A DNA stretch of 64,000 bases from Alistipes sp047174275 (GCA_047174275.1 JBCQUC010000002.1:1-64000); one strand, 5' to 3'; positions 46,061-55,711 are shown, counted from the first letter of the stretch. Numbers and translations: made by a program. Notes: generated by a model from the letters alone, not told the origin.

Positions 46061-47812
46061 CTATCTCTTTATCACAGCTTTTACAACATCCAATCCATTA
46101 TCTCCAAGAACGCCTTTCACGACCCTCTTTACTGAGTTGCGTAGGCTGAAATCCTCCTTACACTCAATAATAGATCTCACAGCCAATAAAGCATCACTCT
46201 CATCAACATTATTTGTAAACACCTCGAAGATCATCGGCTTTGAGGTTATCTCTGGGGATACAAACTGCTCATAAACTTGATTAAACTCATCCTTTGTTGA
46301 TGCCGTTAAATACTCATATCCAAGATCTTCGGCATAATGTTTTATAAGAGTTGTAGATCTATTACCATAGTGACCAGCTGCTGCCATATACAGATCAGCG
46401 TCATCACCAAATTCAGCAGCTGCATGCCCCGCATTTCTAAACTCCGTACCCTTACCATTATTGACTAATAGAATACGAACTCTATTTGGGACATGTCGAT
46501 TACCAACACTATTCAAATCATAAAAGAATGCAAGATCTCCCGTCACCAAGAAATATAATCTATCTAAATTAGCTAACGATGCACCAATTAGAGAGGATGT
46601 ACATCCATCAATACCAAAACCACCCACATTGCTACATGAATTTACTGATGCTGGAAGTTCAAACAAGTTCCATGCTCTCAAAGAGTTTAATATAGCAAAG
46701 TGTATAGTGGAGTTATCTGGTATAAGATGTGCCAACTTCGAAGCTATCCAAATATTAGAGAGTGGCAACTCTGGCATCTTCTCTCTTACAGATTTAAGGG
46801 CATCATTACACGCTTTAAAATAGGTAGACTCTTTAGGAGTGCTTGAGCTATATTGGTTGAAGAAATACTCCTCACTCATCTCAAAGACATACTTTAAGGA
46901 TCTGAATGTATCGCGAATCTCTCCATCTAAATTCACACGCCAAACACTCTTTATATTCATTCCAAGAGTTGGATAATCACCCGATATCTCACCAATATGA
47001 ATCAATAAATCTGGACGATATATCTCTTTTTGCCCATGCTGATACGCTAACAACGATAACAATACTCGATACTTACCCTTGTAGCCACTAGTATGATCAC
47101 AAAAGACTACAGCATTATTTGACTCACAAAATTTATCAATAGCCAAAGTTAGCCTATCCGACATTTGACTATGAGCACCAATGAATATAGCAACCTTACC
47201 ATTAGGCAAAACTGGCATACTGTCATAAACCGTAATACGGTCAATTTTACGATATATAGGCAGCTCAACAACACTATAATCACAACTATATGTTGTCTGC
47301 AAGTTTAAGTGAACTGGTCCTCCACCATTACGTTTTGTCTCCAACAGCGCAGAATTAATCTTTATCTCACAATCCCAAATATCACTTTCATCATTAACAA
47401 TTGGCAGTGTAGTGCTATATTTTACCGTATCTATTGGAGGTGTGCTACGATCCGTAACCTGTGCGATATGGTGACCGACTCTATTAGTAGGTTGAGATGA
47501 TGTTATAGCTATTATTGGTAGTTTACTATAATATGCTTCTGTCAAACCAGGCATATAATTTCTCGAAGAGGTAGCTCCCGTACAACTCAATACCACTGGC
47601 TCACCAGATTCACGAGACAAGCCACAAGCCATGTATGCTGCCGAACGCTCATCAACAGATGAATATGTCTCAAAATAGGAATCTTGCTGAACACTTGCCA
47701 CAAAATTAATATTTGTTGCACCTGGTGATATTATTATCTTTTTTATACCATGCTGCTTCAACAACGATATTACTATCTGTGTATTTTTTTCTGTAGAATA
47801 ATGCCTCTTCAT
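46061..47812 (-). CDS. TPP-dependent enzyme, MenD/acetolactate-synthase-like
   Basis: 583 residues of the three-domain TPP enzyme fold. The N-terminal part has IIISPGATN and DERSAAYMACGLSRESG, with Glu in the TPP-activating position; the C-terminal part has GIDGCTSSLIGASLANLD and GDLAFFYDLNSVGNR, the GDL...N TPP/Mg motif close to that of MenD. Menaquinone synthesis is unlikely here because no other men gene is present and the C-terminus has an extra basic tail. Paired with an SDR, it may attach a two-carbon or longer ketol unit to a sugar or build an unusual acid, as YerE does in yersiniose synthesis. That role is inference. Confidence 0.7.
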   Translation of the reverse strand: MKRHYSTEKNTQIVISLLKQHGIKKIIISPGATNINFVASVQQDSYFETYSSVDERSAAYMACGLSRESGEPVVLSCTGATSSRNYMPGLTEAYYSKLPIIAITSSQPTNRVGHHIAQVTDRSTPPIDTVKYSTTLPIVNDESDIWDCEIKINSALLETKRNGGGPVHLNLQTTYSCDYSVVELPIYRKIDRITVYDSMPVLPNGKVAIFIGAHSQMSDRLTLAIDKFCESNNAVVFCDHTSGYKGKYRVLLSLLAYQHGQKEIYRPDLLIHIGEISGDYPTLGMNIKSVWRVNLDGEIRDTFRSLKYVFEMSEEYFFNQYSSSTPKESTYFKACNDALKSVREKMPELPLSNIWIASKLAHLIPDNSTIHFAILNSLRAWNLFELPASVNSCSNVGGFGIDGCTSSLIGASLANLDRLYFLVTGDLAFFYDLNSVGNRHVPNRVRILLVNNGKGTEFRNAGHAAAEFGDDADLYMAAAGHYGNRSTTLIKHYAEDLGYEYLTASTKDEFNQVYEQFVSPEITSKPMIFEVFTNNVDESDALLAVRSIIECKEDFSLRNSVKRVVKGVLGDNGLDVVKAVIKR

Positions 47813-47827
47813 GAATCCAAATTAGAA

Positions 47828-48703
47828 TTAAAATGAATAATCGATATCATCATATGTTACTACACCAGCTCCACCTGTCATATATACGATATCACCAACA
47901 ATAGTTCGCCCCATTGGACTAACCATTATAACAGCCATATTTGCGATCTCCTCAGGTAGAATATATCTTCCAATTGGGGAGTTTGCCAATGAGATATTTT
48001 TATCACCCTCTCTCATTAACATTGGTGTAGCTGTCGGCCCAGGTGCGATACCATTAACTGTCACACCATATGGTGCAAGAGACTTTGCAAATCCTAATGT
48101 TAATCCTCTTATTCCCCACTTTGACACTGCATAAGCAGAGGTCGCAGGTCGCAACGACGATGATGAGGCTATATTTAATATATTGCCCTCGATCTTATTA
48201 TCTTTAAAATATCGCCCGAATAGAAGAGAGAGAAAATAGACTCCTTTTAGATTTGTATCTAAGACCGATTCGTAAGACTCTACAGCGTTGGAACAACCTG
48301 ATCCACTCACACCAGCGTTATTAACCAATATGTCAATACGATCTCTGCCTATTCCCTTAAGTTGCTCTAAAGTATAATTTAATTTTTCTTCAAATGTCTC
48401 AACGTTGGCATTGTTCATCTCAACACCCAAAATACGCCCAGTATAGTTATCTTCACAATTCAGATCCATAATAGCCTTTTGAATCCTCTCGTTACTGCGA
48501 CCTGTAATTACTACATATGCACCACTTTTAAGAAATGCCTGCGCAATACTTAGACCAATACCACTTGTTCCCCCTGTTATAAATGCAACCTTATCTTGGA
48601 GTAACTCATTTGGAGCAATAGCTGCAATCTGAACGATATAATTTCGAACAGGTGCTGGCAGACTATTAATTATAAATTTAAATATTCTCTTGATAAAATT
48701 CAT
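47828..48703 (-). CDS. Short-chain dehydrogenase/reductase
   Basis: 291 residues, classical SDR: TGGTSGIGLSIAQAF coenzyme site, NNAGVSG, and YAVSK catalytic pair with a preceding SSSSLRPATS. An N-terminal extension of about 35 residues (IKRIFKFIINSLPAPV) precedes the Rossmann core and may associate with membrane. It lies directly upstream of the MenD-like gene, 15 bp apart, so it likely reduces that enzyme's product. Confidence 0.8.
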   Translation of the reverse strand: MNFIKRIFKFIINSLPAPVRNYIVQIAAIAPNELLQDKVAFITGGTSGIGLSIAQAFLKSGAYVVITGRSNERIQKAIMDLNCEDNYTGRILGVEMNNANVETFEEKLNYTLEQLKGIGRDRIDILVNNAGVSGSGCSNAVESYESVLDTNLKGVYFLSLLFGRYFKDNKIEGNILNIASSSSLRPATSAYAVSKWGIRGLTLGFAKSLAPYGVTVNGIAPGPTATPMLMREGDKNISLANSPIGRYILPEEIANMAVIMVSPMGRTIVGDIVYMTGGAGVVTYDDIDYSF

Positions 48704-48739
48704 AAAACGTATTAAGAGTCAGTTCAAAGAAGATAAGCC

Positions 48740-50278
48740 CTAACAGAATTTACCTTTAATAGCAGATACCTTATTCTGCACAAATGCTCGCTCCTCCTCT
48801 CCAAGTCCAAAGAGATATATAGAACAACATATCGAGATAGAGCTAGCCAATCCTGTCAAAAACAACCTTATTATATCGCTGCTAGGATAGGTATAATGGA
48901 TCACAAGTGGAAGAACAACAGCGATGAATGAAACCACCACAACTTTACGGAACACCTTATTAAAATACATTCTAATAGGGAACCCAATCATACCTCTCAA
49001 CAAAAATAATCGACATATAAATTGTATAACAAATACCGTAAATTGCACATAATAGGCAGCCTCAGGAGGAGCTCCTAGTTTAAATGCGACATACGACAAT
49101 GGGAAAATAAGCATACCCAGACCGCCAACGATGATCTGATATTTCTTTATATCACCAGTTGCCAACATTGCCGTAACCATCGTATTAGAGAGTACCGACA
49201 ACAATAATATACAGATGGATATTCGAAGGAACTCAATTGTATACTCAGGAACTATTTTCAGCCATAACACCAAAATAGTGTGAGCCTCAAATAATACAGG
49301 GACAGCAAAGAAAAGGACTAAAAAGTATGAATACTTTGCACCAGCACACATAAGTGTAAACATATGCTGTCTATCATCAGATGCATATGATTTTGTGATT
49401 TGGGGATTTAACGCAGTCGTAAAGTTACTAACAAAGCGAGATATAACTGTTTCAATTTGAGATGCTATACCTCTACCAGCATTAACAACTACTCCAAAGA
49501 AGATATTCAATAAGATATTAACTCCTTGCCCCATTAAAAGAGTTGATCCAGAGCCAAAAAAGTTCCACCCAGCAAAGCCGAACATCTCCTTAAATAGATC
49601 TTTGTCGAATACTAATTTAATATTGCGACACTCATCAAATTTCTTGCTACAATAAAGACCGTAGACCAACCTCATAAGTAGAGATATACCGCACAATAAA
49701 GAGGCGTATAGAATCAATCTATCAGAGTTTGATTTTATCAAAAGGAATGCAATTAACAACTTCCAGAAAACATCTAGCAGACTTATATAAGCAAAGGCAG
49801 ACATCTTCTCATGCGCTATTATCGCTGCATCATAAGGCATACTAACCATTCCTATCGCTAGTGAAAGTAACGAAAGTTGCAAGACCCATTGTGCTGCAAC
49901 CATACGATCTGGTGGAATTACCATCTTGTTTGCCAAGAACCACACTCCAACACTCTCAACGAGAATAATGATGATCGCCGCCAATGCAAATTGAATGATA
50001 ATAGATGTTGAAAAGACCGTATTCAACCGCTGCTGATCCCCTTTGCCCAAATGGAATGTTATAAAGCGACTTATTGCAGCAGACAACGATCCCGAAATGA
50101 TGGTAAACATACCAACAAATCCACCAACAACATTGTAGATTCCATAATCATCAACGCCCAAAGCCGAGAGCGTAATGCGACTCGTATAGAGCGAAACGCC
50201 CATCGTAACGAGCATTCGGAAGTATAACATAAGCGTATTCTTTGCAATACGCTTATTGTTAGCTGAGTTATTACTCAT
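48740..50278 (-). CDS. wzx: Lipid-linked oligosaccharide flippase (Wzx)
   Basis: 512 residues with about fourteen membrane helices and the MATE-like polysaccharide exporter start (RIAKNTLMLYFRMLVTMGVSLYTSRITLSALG, cut here for length). It should flip the undecaprenyl-diphosphate repeat unit to the periplasm for Wzy. It directly abuts wzc and is the only flippase candidate. Confidence 0.9.
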   Translation of the reverse strand: MSNNSANNKRIAKNTLMLYFRMLVTMGVSLYTSRITLSALGVDDYGIYNVVGGFVGMFTIISGSLSAAISRFITFHLGKGDQQRLNTVFSTSIIIQFALAAIIIILVESVGVWFLANKMVIPPDRMVAAQWVLQLSLLSLAIGMVSMPYDAAIIAHEKMSAFAYISLLDVFWKLLIAFLLIKSNSDRLILYASLLCGISLLMRLVYGLYCSKKFDECRNIKLVFDKDLFKEMFGFAGWNFFGSGSTLLMGQGVNILLNIFFGVVVNAGRGIASQIETVISRFVSNFTTALNPQITKSYASDDRQHMFTLMCAGAKYSYFLVLFFAVPVLFEAHTILVLWLKIVPEYTIEFLRISICILLLSVLSNTMVTAMLATGDIKKYQIIVGGLGMLIFPLSYVAFKLGAPPEAAYYVQFTVFVIQFICRLFLLRGMIGFPIRMYFNKVFRKVVVVSFIAVVLPLVIHYTYPSSDIIRLFLTGLASSISICCSIYLFGLGEEERAFVQNKVSAIKGKFC

Positions 50279-52693
50279 CTATCTTCTCTTTTTCTTTGAG
50301 GATGCATCCTGACCATAACCACCACCGTAACCGTAGCCACCATAACCATAACCATAACCGCCATAACGACTATTCGAGGCTTTAACACCAACAATTGTTG
50401 TGCATAGATTAGGAAGTCTATTATCGCGTGATACCAAGTTAATTAACTCAAAATCGCTCTTATTTGTTACATTTGCTCTACAAACATAGAGCGACAAGTC
50501 AGCATATTTACTAAATTGATAAGTATCCGTCACAACACCCACTGGAGCTGTATCCAATATGACATAATCATAGTTTGCCTTAAGGATATCAAATGCCGCA
50601 GGAAGTGTCTCTCGAGATAGTAACTCTGTTGGATTTGGTGGAACCTCTCCTCCGTACAGCACATGTAAATTTGGTTGAATCTCCTCAACTAATGATAATA
50701 GATCTGAGCAATGCCCCGATAGATATGAACTTATACAACTACTCTGTTTAGAGGAAGTTCCAAGAATCGCATTAAGACCCTTTTTTCGAAGATCAAGACC
50801 CACAATCACAACTCTCTTACCCATTAGAGCCAAACTAATTGCCAAATTCGCCGAAACATAACTCTTTCCCTCACTTGTATGTGTCGATGTCACAAGAATC
50901 ATCTTCTGTTCAGGTGTCAACATATACAATAAGTTAGTTCGCAGATGCCTAAAGCCCTCTGCCATTATATCATTCTTATTCTCCTCTACAACGATGCTAT
51001 TCTTTCTATTTGGCATCTTCTTTAAGAATGGTATTACACCTACAACTGGCACATTTGTAATCTTTTCAACATCTTTGCTACCCTCAATCTTAAACTTCAA
51101 CATCTCGATAAGAATTAATATTGAAGCAGGGATAGCCAATCCAAAGATCAAAGCAATCATATAGATCTGATTTGTCTTAGGAGATAGTGGTACACCCGAT
51201 GCAGCAGTCTCCTCAAAAATTCGAGCTATATTGGTTGTTGATGCAACTAGCAGTGCATTCTCCTCTCGTTTTTGAAGCAATAGCAGGTACAAACCGGCCT
51301 TTATCTCCTGCTGACGAGTAATACCTATAAACTGACGCTCTTGAGTTGGAGCACTCTGTAGACGCTGATCATACTTTGCAACCTCACGCTCAATCTCCGT
51401 CTGTTTCAACGATAAGTTACGCTCATGACTCTTTATTCCAACCATGATATTCTCATAAAGAGAGGCTAGATTCGCATCGTATGTTGCCATAGCTGGATTC
51501 TTCTCTGATGAAATCAATGCGACCCTTTTACGATCCGCAAGTAGTGTATTGTATTCGGCTACTAAAGCTGATAATCCACCACCTTCAGGAGCATTACTCT
51601 CCTCAATACCAATATTAGTTGGAAGGGCACTATTACTATTCTTTGCCTCGACAAGATAATCCTTAAAAAATGCCACCAATCTCTGCTGAGATGCATTCTC
51701 AACCAACTGATCCTCATAGGCTTTATTCTTGGTGTAGGTGTACTCAGCGGCTCCTGCAATATTCACAGCACCAACCTGACGCTTGAATAACTCAATCTCC
51801 ATCTCAGTCGAACTCAACTCCGCATCAATCATACTCAAACGATCCGCTATAAATGCCGAAGTGTTCAGTATTATCTCATTCTTGGCAGCCTTTGTTTTGC
51901 GATTATAGACATCGACCAAAGTGTTAATAAAATCGACACCCCGTTGACGATGTGTTGTTACAAATGAGAGCTCTACAACACCTGGAGTAAACGTATTTGA
52001 GGTAATAGCTAAAGTTCCTCTATATTCAGAGGCAACCGATTTAGGGTTTCTTATTATGGCTTTAATTACACTATCATCTTCCCACTCCTCAAAAGAAGCA
52101 TATTCAGAGAAGTCAAGATTGATATTACCCATCGGAGTTTCAACAGTTGCCGGAAGCAATGTAACATGTTTAGTAACCTCCTCTTCACCAACCATATATG
52201 AGATATCTAACCCATCATCATAACTCTTCTGAAGCGATATCATTATAGTCCCATTCAACTTAGCCATATCCTCAGAAGAGATCGAAACGGTTACAGGGGT
52301 ACTTTGATAGAGTTCAATATCATTAATTCGACCTAAAACATAGTATGAAGTATGCAAATCCAACTCATATACAACGCTTTCGATCATGGTCTTAGATCTC
52401 ATAACCATAATCTCAGAGTTCAATGTATTCTGCTTAGAGCTAACGCTTCCAAGCCCCAGACTCTCTAGATCTACACCAGTTGAACTACTCTCATCATTAA
52501 TCATTACCGATGAGGTAACCACATATGTTGGGACTGTATAGCGGAGATAAGCCCAAGCTCCACACTGCATCACAATGATACTCAACAGAAACCAATACCA
52601 GTTCCTGAATACCATAAATAGCATTGTCTTATAATCTACACCACCTTCACTGCCACCAGCCCCTCTCAAGTCATTATCAATAATATCTTTCAT
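50279..52693 (-). CDS. wzc: Polysaccharide co-polymerase / tyrosine autokinase (Wzc-like)
   Basis: 804 residues. A Wzz-like N-terminal domain (membrane segment about 33-52), a long periplasmic coiled-coil part, a second membrane segment near residue 520, then a BY-kinase domain. Walker A is STHTSEGKS (603-611), Walker B is VILDTAP (Asp714). Walker A' reads VVIVGLDLR, with Gly632 where the first Asp of the usual DxDxR stands. The tail has seven tyrosines at 777-793 (GGYGYGYGGYGYGGGYG), the likely autophosphorylation cluster, and ends basic. Controls chain length and export with Wza. Confidence 0.92.
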   Translation of the reverse strand: MKDIIDNDLRGAGGSEGGVDYKTMLFMVFRNWYWFLLSIIVMQCGAWAYLRYTVPTYVVTSSVMINDESSSTGVDLESLGLGSVSSKQNTLNSEIMVMRSKTMIESVVYELDLHTSYYVLGRINDIELYQSTPVTVSISSEDMAKLNGTIMISLQKSYDDGLDISYMVGEEEVTKHVTLLPATVETPMGNINLDFSEYASFEEWEDDSVIKAIIRNPKSVASEYRGTLAITSNTFTPGVVELSFVTTHRQRGVDFINTLVDVYNRKTKAAKNEIILNTSAFIADRLSMIDAELSSTEMEIELFKRQVGAVNIAGAAEYTYTKNKAYEDQLVENASQQRLVAFFKDYLVEAKNSNSALPTNIGIEESNAPEGGGLSALVAEYNTLLADRKRVALISSEKNPAMATYDANLASLYENIMVGIKSHERNLSLKQTEIEREVAKYDQRLQSAPTQERQFIGITRQQEIKAGLYLLLLQKREENALLVASTTNIARIFEETAASGVPLSPKTNQIYMIALIFGLAIPASILILIEMLKFKIEGSKDVEKITNVPVVGVIPFLKKMPNRKNSIVVEENKNDIMAEGFRHLRTNLLYMLTPEQKMILVTSTHTSEGKSYVSANLAISLALMGKRVVIVGLDLRKKGLNAILGTSSKQSSCISSYLSGHCSDLLSLVEEIQPNLHVLYGGEVPPNPTELLSRETLPAAFDILKANYDYVILDTAPVGVVTDTYQFSKYADLSLYVCRANVTNKSDFELINLVSRDNRLPNLCTTIVGVKASNSRYGGYGYGYGGYGYGGGYGQDASSKKKRR

Positions 52694-52740
52694 CTCTACC
52701 TCCTAATTTATGATAAAGCTAGCTTTTTAGCTAGCTAAAA

Positions 52741-53523
52741 TTACAATATTACAGCTAAAACCACTGAAGCTACTGACAGCATTGTAGTAGTTACGCTAAG
52801 CCAAATTGTTCTACTTGTTCCAATTACAGATGCATTGCCCTGAGTCTTATTTGGAGAGACATATATAACATCATTCTGGCACAGATAGTAGTATGGCGTA
52901 TCAACGATATTTACATCATTTAGATCAAGAGAAACAACCTGCTTCTTACCCTCCTCTAGCTCTCGAATCAACTTCACATTATAACGTTGACCATATATCG
53001 TCATATCACCAGACATAGCCAAAGCCTCAAAGATATTTACTTTACCAGATGGTATAAGCAAAACACCTGGAGTATTAACCTCACCAAGCACAGAGACCTT
53101 AAAATCTGCAATCTTAACATCGACAACTGGTCTCTCTACCAAATAATCCTTTAATATCTCAACAATAATATCAGAGACCTCACTTGTTGTCATATCTAGA
53201 ACATAGATCTTTCCAACTACAGGGAAGTTGATCTCTCCATTATTATCAACAGTATAATCCAAATAATTCTCATTAGAGCTACCACCTGTCGACGACTCTC
53301 CTGTTAGTGGACGCATAGCATTAAAAGGTCGAGCTATATCTGAATCACTCGCACTAACAACAATTGTAAGGATATCATTCTTTACAATTCTAGTCTCATT
53401 AGTAATCGACGTTGACGGAGAAACTCTATTTACATCCTGAAGATATGGAATATCCTTGTACGCTCTACAACTCGTAGACAAACAGAACAACAATAGAATT
53501 AATAGATTTCTAAATTTTAACAT
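52741..53523 (-). CDS. wza: Polysaccharide export outer-membrane lipoprotein (Wza-like)
   Basis: 260 residues. Lipoprotein signal with lipobox LSTSC (Cys19), then the poly_export domain (NDILTIVVSASDSDIARPF) and SLBB-type repeats (FKVSVLGEVNTPGVLLIPSG), with a C-terminal hydrophobic helix (IWLSVTTTMLSVASVVLAVIL, trimmed). It is shorter than E. coli Wza, as is common in Bacteroidetes. First structural gene of the locus after the leader. Confidence 0.9.
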   Translation of the reverse strand: MLKFRNLLILLLFCLSTSCRAYKDIPYLQDVNRVSPSTSITNETRIVKNDILTIVVSASDSDIARPFNAMRPLTGESSTGGSSNENYLDYTVDNNGEINFPVVGKIYVLDMTTSEVSDIIVEILKDYLVERPVVDVKIADFKVSVLGEVNTPGVLLIPSGKVNIFEALAMSGDMTIYGQRYNVKLIRELEEGKKQVVSLDLNDVNIVDTPYYYLCQNDVIYVSPNKTQGNASVIGTSRTIWLSVTTTMLSVASVVLAVIL

Positions 53524-54186
53524 AAGATAATTTTTTTATTTAACAATCGCATTTAGTGTATTTCACAAATATAAAATGAAACTTTTAAATTGAACTAGCA
53601 AGAGCCTCTCTGAATACAACTCTAATAATTGATTTGGAATAGAAAATAAGACTTATTACAGTGCCTAGATATCATATATTTTCTAAAAACAATCTAAGAA
53701 ATTTACTATCTATTAAAAGCTATTACGATATGCAAAAATGCACCAAAGATAGTTAATTGTCACTAGGCAAGATTGTTTATATATAGTTACAACCAATTGC
53801 AAGATAAATCAACGCAAAACATTGATTATCAATTAGTTATGACGAGTAACAACTTTTAATGTATACCTTTTAATACTACTCAAAACACCACCGACACTCA
53901 TTTAGCACAATCTGTTTATATCATGACAAACTCTATTTCAATTCAAAATACAGATCATATCTGGTGGTAAAAGTAGGTATTTTTATCTGAAGCAACAACT
54001 ATTTATATGCAAAAATAGAATCCAATTTTAAAATAATTTTATCATCAATCATCTATCGTCTAGAAATCAAGCACTTACAAGTACGGTTAATATATAATCA
54101 AATGTTATATACTATAGTATCGATTTAGATGCAAGATGAATATTATTAAAAGAAGAGAAGAGGTACTTTGAAATATAGAAAACGCT
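53524..54186. other. 663-bp non-coding leader between upxY and wza
   Basis: No open frame of useful length on either strand. It is very AT-rich. A 12-bp direct repeat (ATATGCAAAAAT, plus strand) occurs at 53728-53739 and 54005-54016. A small hairpin sequence CAGATCATATCTG lies near 53951-53963. A -7-like TATATTTG box (minus strand, 53566-53573) is 43 bp upstream of wza, without a -33 partner at 19-21 bp. No UpxZ-like gene is found. The position suits an RNA leader acted on by the UpxY antiterminator. Confidence 0.6.
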
Positions 54187-54738
54187 CTATTTTATACGCT
54201 CCACAATGGTCCATGGTTTAGGGGTCTTTATTTGGATTGCCAATACACCATCTATCGAGACAACAATCTGCTTGTATCGTCTCCCCGAGACCGATACCAA
54301 CATACCCTCTTTACCCTTAAACGCACCATCTACGACCAATACCCTCTCACCTTTACGAAGGTCAAAGTGAGTCATATCCACATACTCAACCTCATCAAAT
54401 CGCCCATCAAGGAAGTTGATAAATCGCTCCATCTCATCACTATCAACAACTATTGGTTTGTTTCTATTGTCACCTCCAACTTTGGTATATTGGAAATGAA
54501 GATAACTGCACCTCGTTGAGACCTCTCTAATGCGAGAGTATGTAGACTTCACAAATATCAGATTCTGCATTATTGGTCGCAACTTCTGGACAACCTTACG
54601 ACCTTTAACTGTAACATCCCTATACTCCATAGGCACATAACAATCAATAGAGAGATCGCAAAGTATAGCCTGCGCATTCATCGCATTACCATACGTTGCA
54701 TTCATCACATACCATTTGACCTCCTCTATCTGCATCAT
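54187..54738 (-). CDS. upxY: UpxY-family transcription antiterminator (NusG paralogue)
   Basis: 184 residues from the ATG at 54738 (ATG 54735 also possible); the longer frame begins at a TTG and is not preferred. NusG N-terminal domain EEVKWYVMNATYGNAMNAQ, PIMQNLIFV, then a C-terminal KOW domain KGERVLVVDGAFKGKEGML. In Bacteroides such proteins bind RNA polymerase in the leader of their own capsule operon and prevent early termination. It is the first gene of this locus, with its own predicted promoter. Confidence 0.87.
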   Translation of the reverse strand: MMQIEEVKWYVMNATYGNAMNAQAILCDLSIDCYVPMEYRDVTVKGRKVVQKLRPIMQNLIFVKSTYSRIREVSTRCSYLHFQYTKVGGDNRNKPIVVDSDEMERFINFLDGRFDEVEYVDMTHFDLRKGERVLVVDGAFKGKEGMLVSVSGRRYKQIVVSIDGVLAIQIKTPKPWTIVERIK

Positions 54739-54798
54739 TTTTCTATTTTCGACATTTAAACCGACTCTTATTTTTATTAACAAGAGCTATTACCAACA

Positions 54799-54829
54799 CA
54801 AATATGCGAAAATATTACCAAAGTTCAAA
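54799..54829 (-). promoter_or_regulatory. Predicted upxY promoter
   Basis: On the minus strand TTTG (54826-54829), a 19-bp spacer and CATATTTG (54799-54806) match TTTG-N19-TAnnTTTG with one mismatch (C for T). The upxY start is 60 bp beyond the -7 box. No inverted repeats flank it, so an invertible promoter like those of Bacteroides capsule loci is not evident. Confidence 0.55.
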
Positions 54830-54889
54830 CAACAATGTAAAAATAATATATACTACATGCCCGTCAGCTAAGATCAGCTATTTCAAACT

Positions 54890-55060
54890 ATTAGTGTCCG
54901 ATAAAACTTTTCTAGCAGTCCCATTTGAGATACGAAATTTTCAATTTCGTATCTCAAATGGGACTATCGGTAAAAGTAAGCCCCTGATTTTACAAACATG
55001 TATAATCTATTATATTACAGCGCATTACAAAGGTTTGTTTGATTTTTATCGGACACTAAT
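54890..55060. mobile_element. MITE copy A
   Basis: 171 bp with perfect 17-bp terminal inverted repeats (ATTAGTGTCCGATAAAA at 54890-54906 and its complement at 55044-55060). A perfect 23-bp palindrome arm pair with 3-nt centre is at 54917-54965. Flanking TTCAAAC repeats (54882-54888 and 55064-55070) may be part of a target duplication. It encodes no protein. A second, inverted and expanded copy is at 60353-60662. It lies between lemA and the upxY promoter. Confidence 0.85.
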
Positions 55061-55098
55061 GAATTCAAACATATAGCGACAATATCGAAATACCACCA

Positions 55099-55683
55099 CT
55101 AAAATTCAACTGTAGGAGCAGTAGCTGCCGCTGCATCAGCCTCGAAGTATGGCTTTATCTCAAAGCCAAAATGGTTTGCGATTAAATTTGCTGGAAAACG
55201 ACGTATTGTCGAGTTGTACTCACGTGTCACACGATTAAAATCTGCTCTCGCCACAGCGATGCGATTCTCCGTCCCCTCCAATTGAGCCTGAAGCTCCACA
55301 AAGTTCTGATTAGCCTTAAGATCTGGATAACTCTCCGATATCGCCAACAGACGACCTAGAGCCGATCCAACAGCCCCTTGTGCCCTCTGGTAAGCAGCCA
55401 TATTCTCGGCCGTCAACCCATTAGGGTTGATCTGCATAGATGTAGCACTCGATCGTGCAGCAATAACATCCGTTAATGTCTGCTGCTCGTGAGTAGCATA
55501 ACCTTTAACGGTATTTACCAAATTAGGGATAAGGTCTGCTCGACGCTGATATTGAGTCTCAACATTAGCCCACGACTGCGCTACAGTCTCATCAAGTGTA
55601 ACCATATTATTATAGCTTGAACATGACGAAAGTGAGCTCATAGCTATTAAAGCTGCAAAAAGTGCAAAGATTCTATTTTTCAT
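55099..55683 (-). CDS. lemA: LemA-family lipoprotein
   Basis: 194 residues, lipobox SLSSC (Cys21). Helical LemA fold: VTLDETVAQSWANVETQYQR, RADLIPNLVNTVKGYA and VARADFNRVTREYNSTIRRFP are the family landmarks. Usually next to a TPM-domain protein, as here. Envelope function unclear, implicated in membrane stress. Last gene of the gh13-tpm-lemA operon. Confidence 0.93.
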   Translation of the reverse strand: MKNRIFALFAALIAMSSLSSCSSYNNMVTLDETVAQSWANVETQYQRRADLIPNLVNTVKGYATHEQQTLTDVIAARSSATSMQINPNGLTAENMAAYQRAQGAVGSALGRLLAISESYPDLKANQNFVELQAQLEGTENRIAVARADFNRVTREYNSTIRRFPANLIANHFGFEIKPYFEADAAAATAPTVEF

Positions 55684-55711
55684 TTTTTATTATAATTTAC
55701 ATATTTAAAGT

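Noticed and set aside
50305..50370. Short tandem repeat-like DNA near the end of wzc
   Set aside because: It only encodes the Gly/Tyr tail of the kinase; it is coding repetition, not a CRISPR or regulatory repeat.
53566..53573. TATATTTG -7-like box just upstream of wza
   Set aside because: No -33 element at 19-21 bp and such boxes arise easily in AT-rich DNA, so it is not listed as a promoter.
54739..54783. Longer upxY frame beginning at TTG
   Set aside because: The ATG at 54738 or 54735 begins directly before the NusG domain and the extension has no homology.
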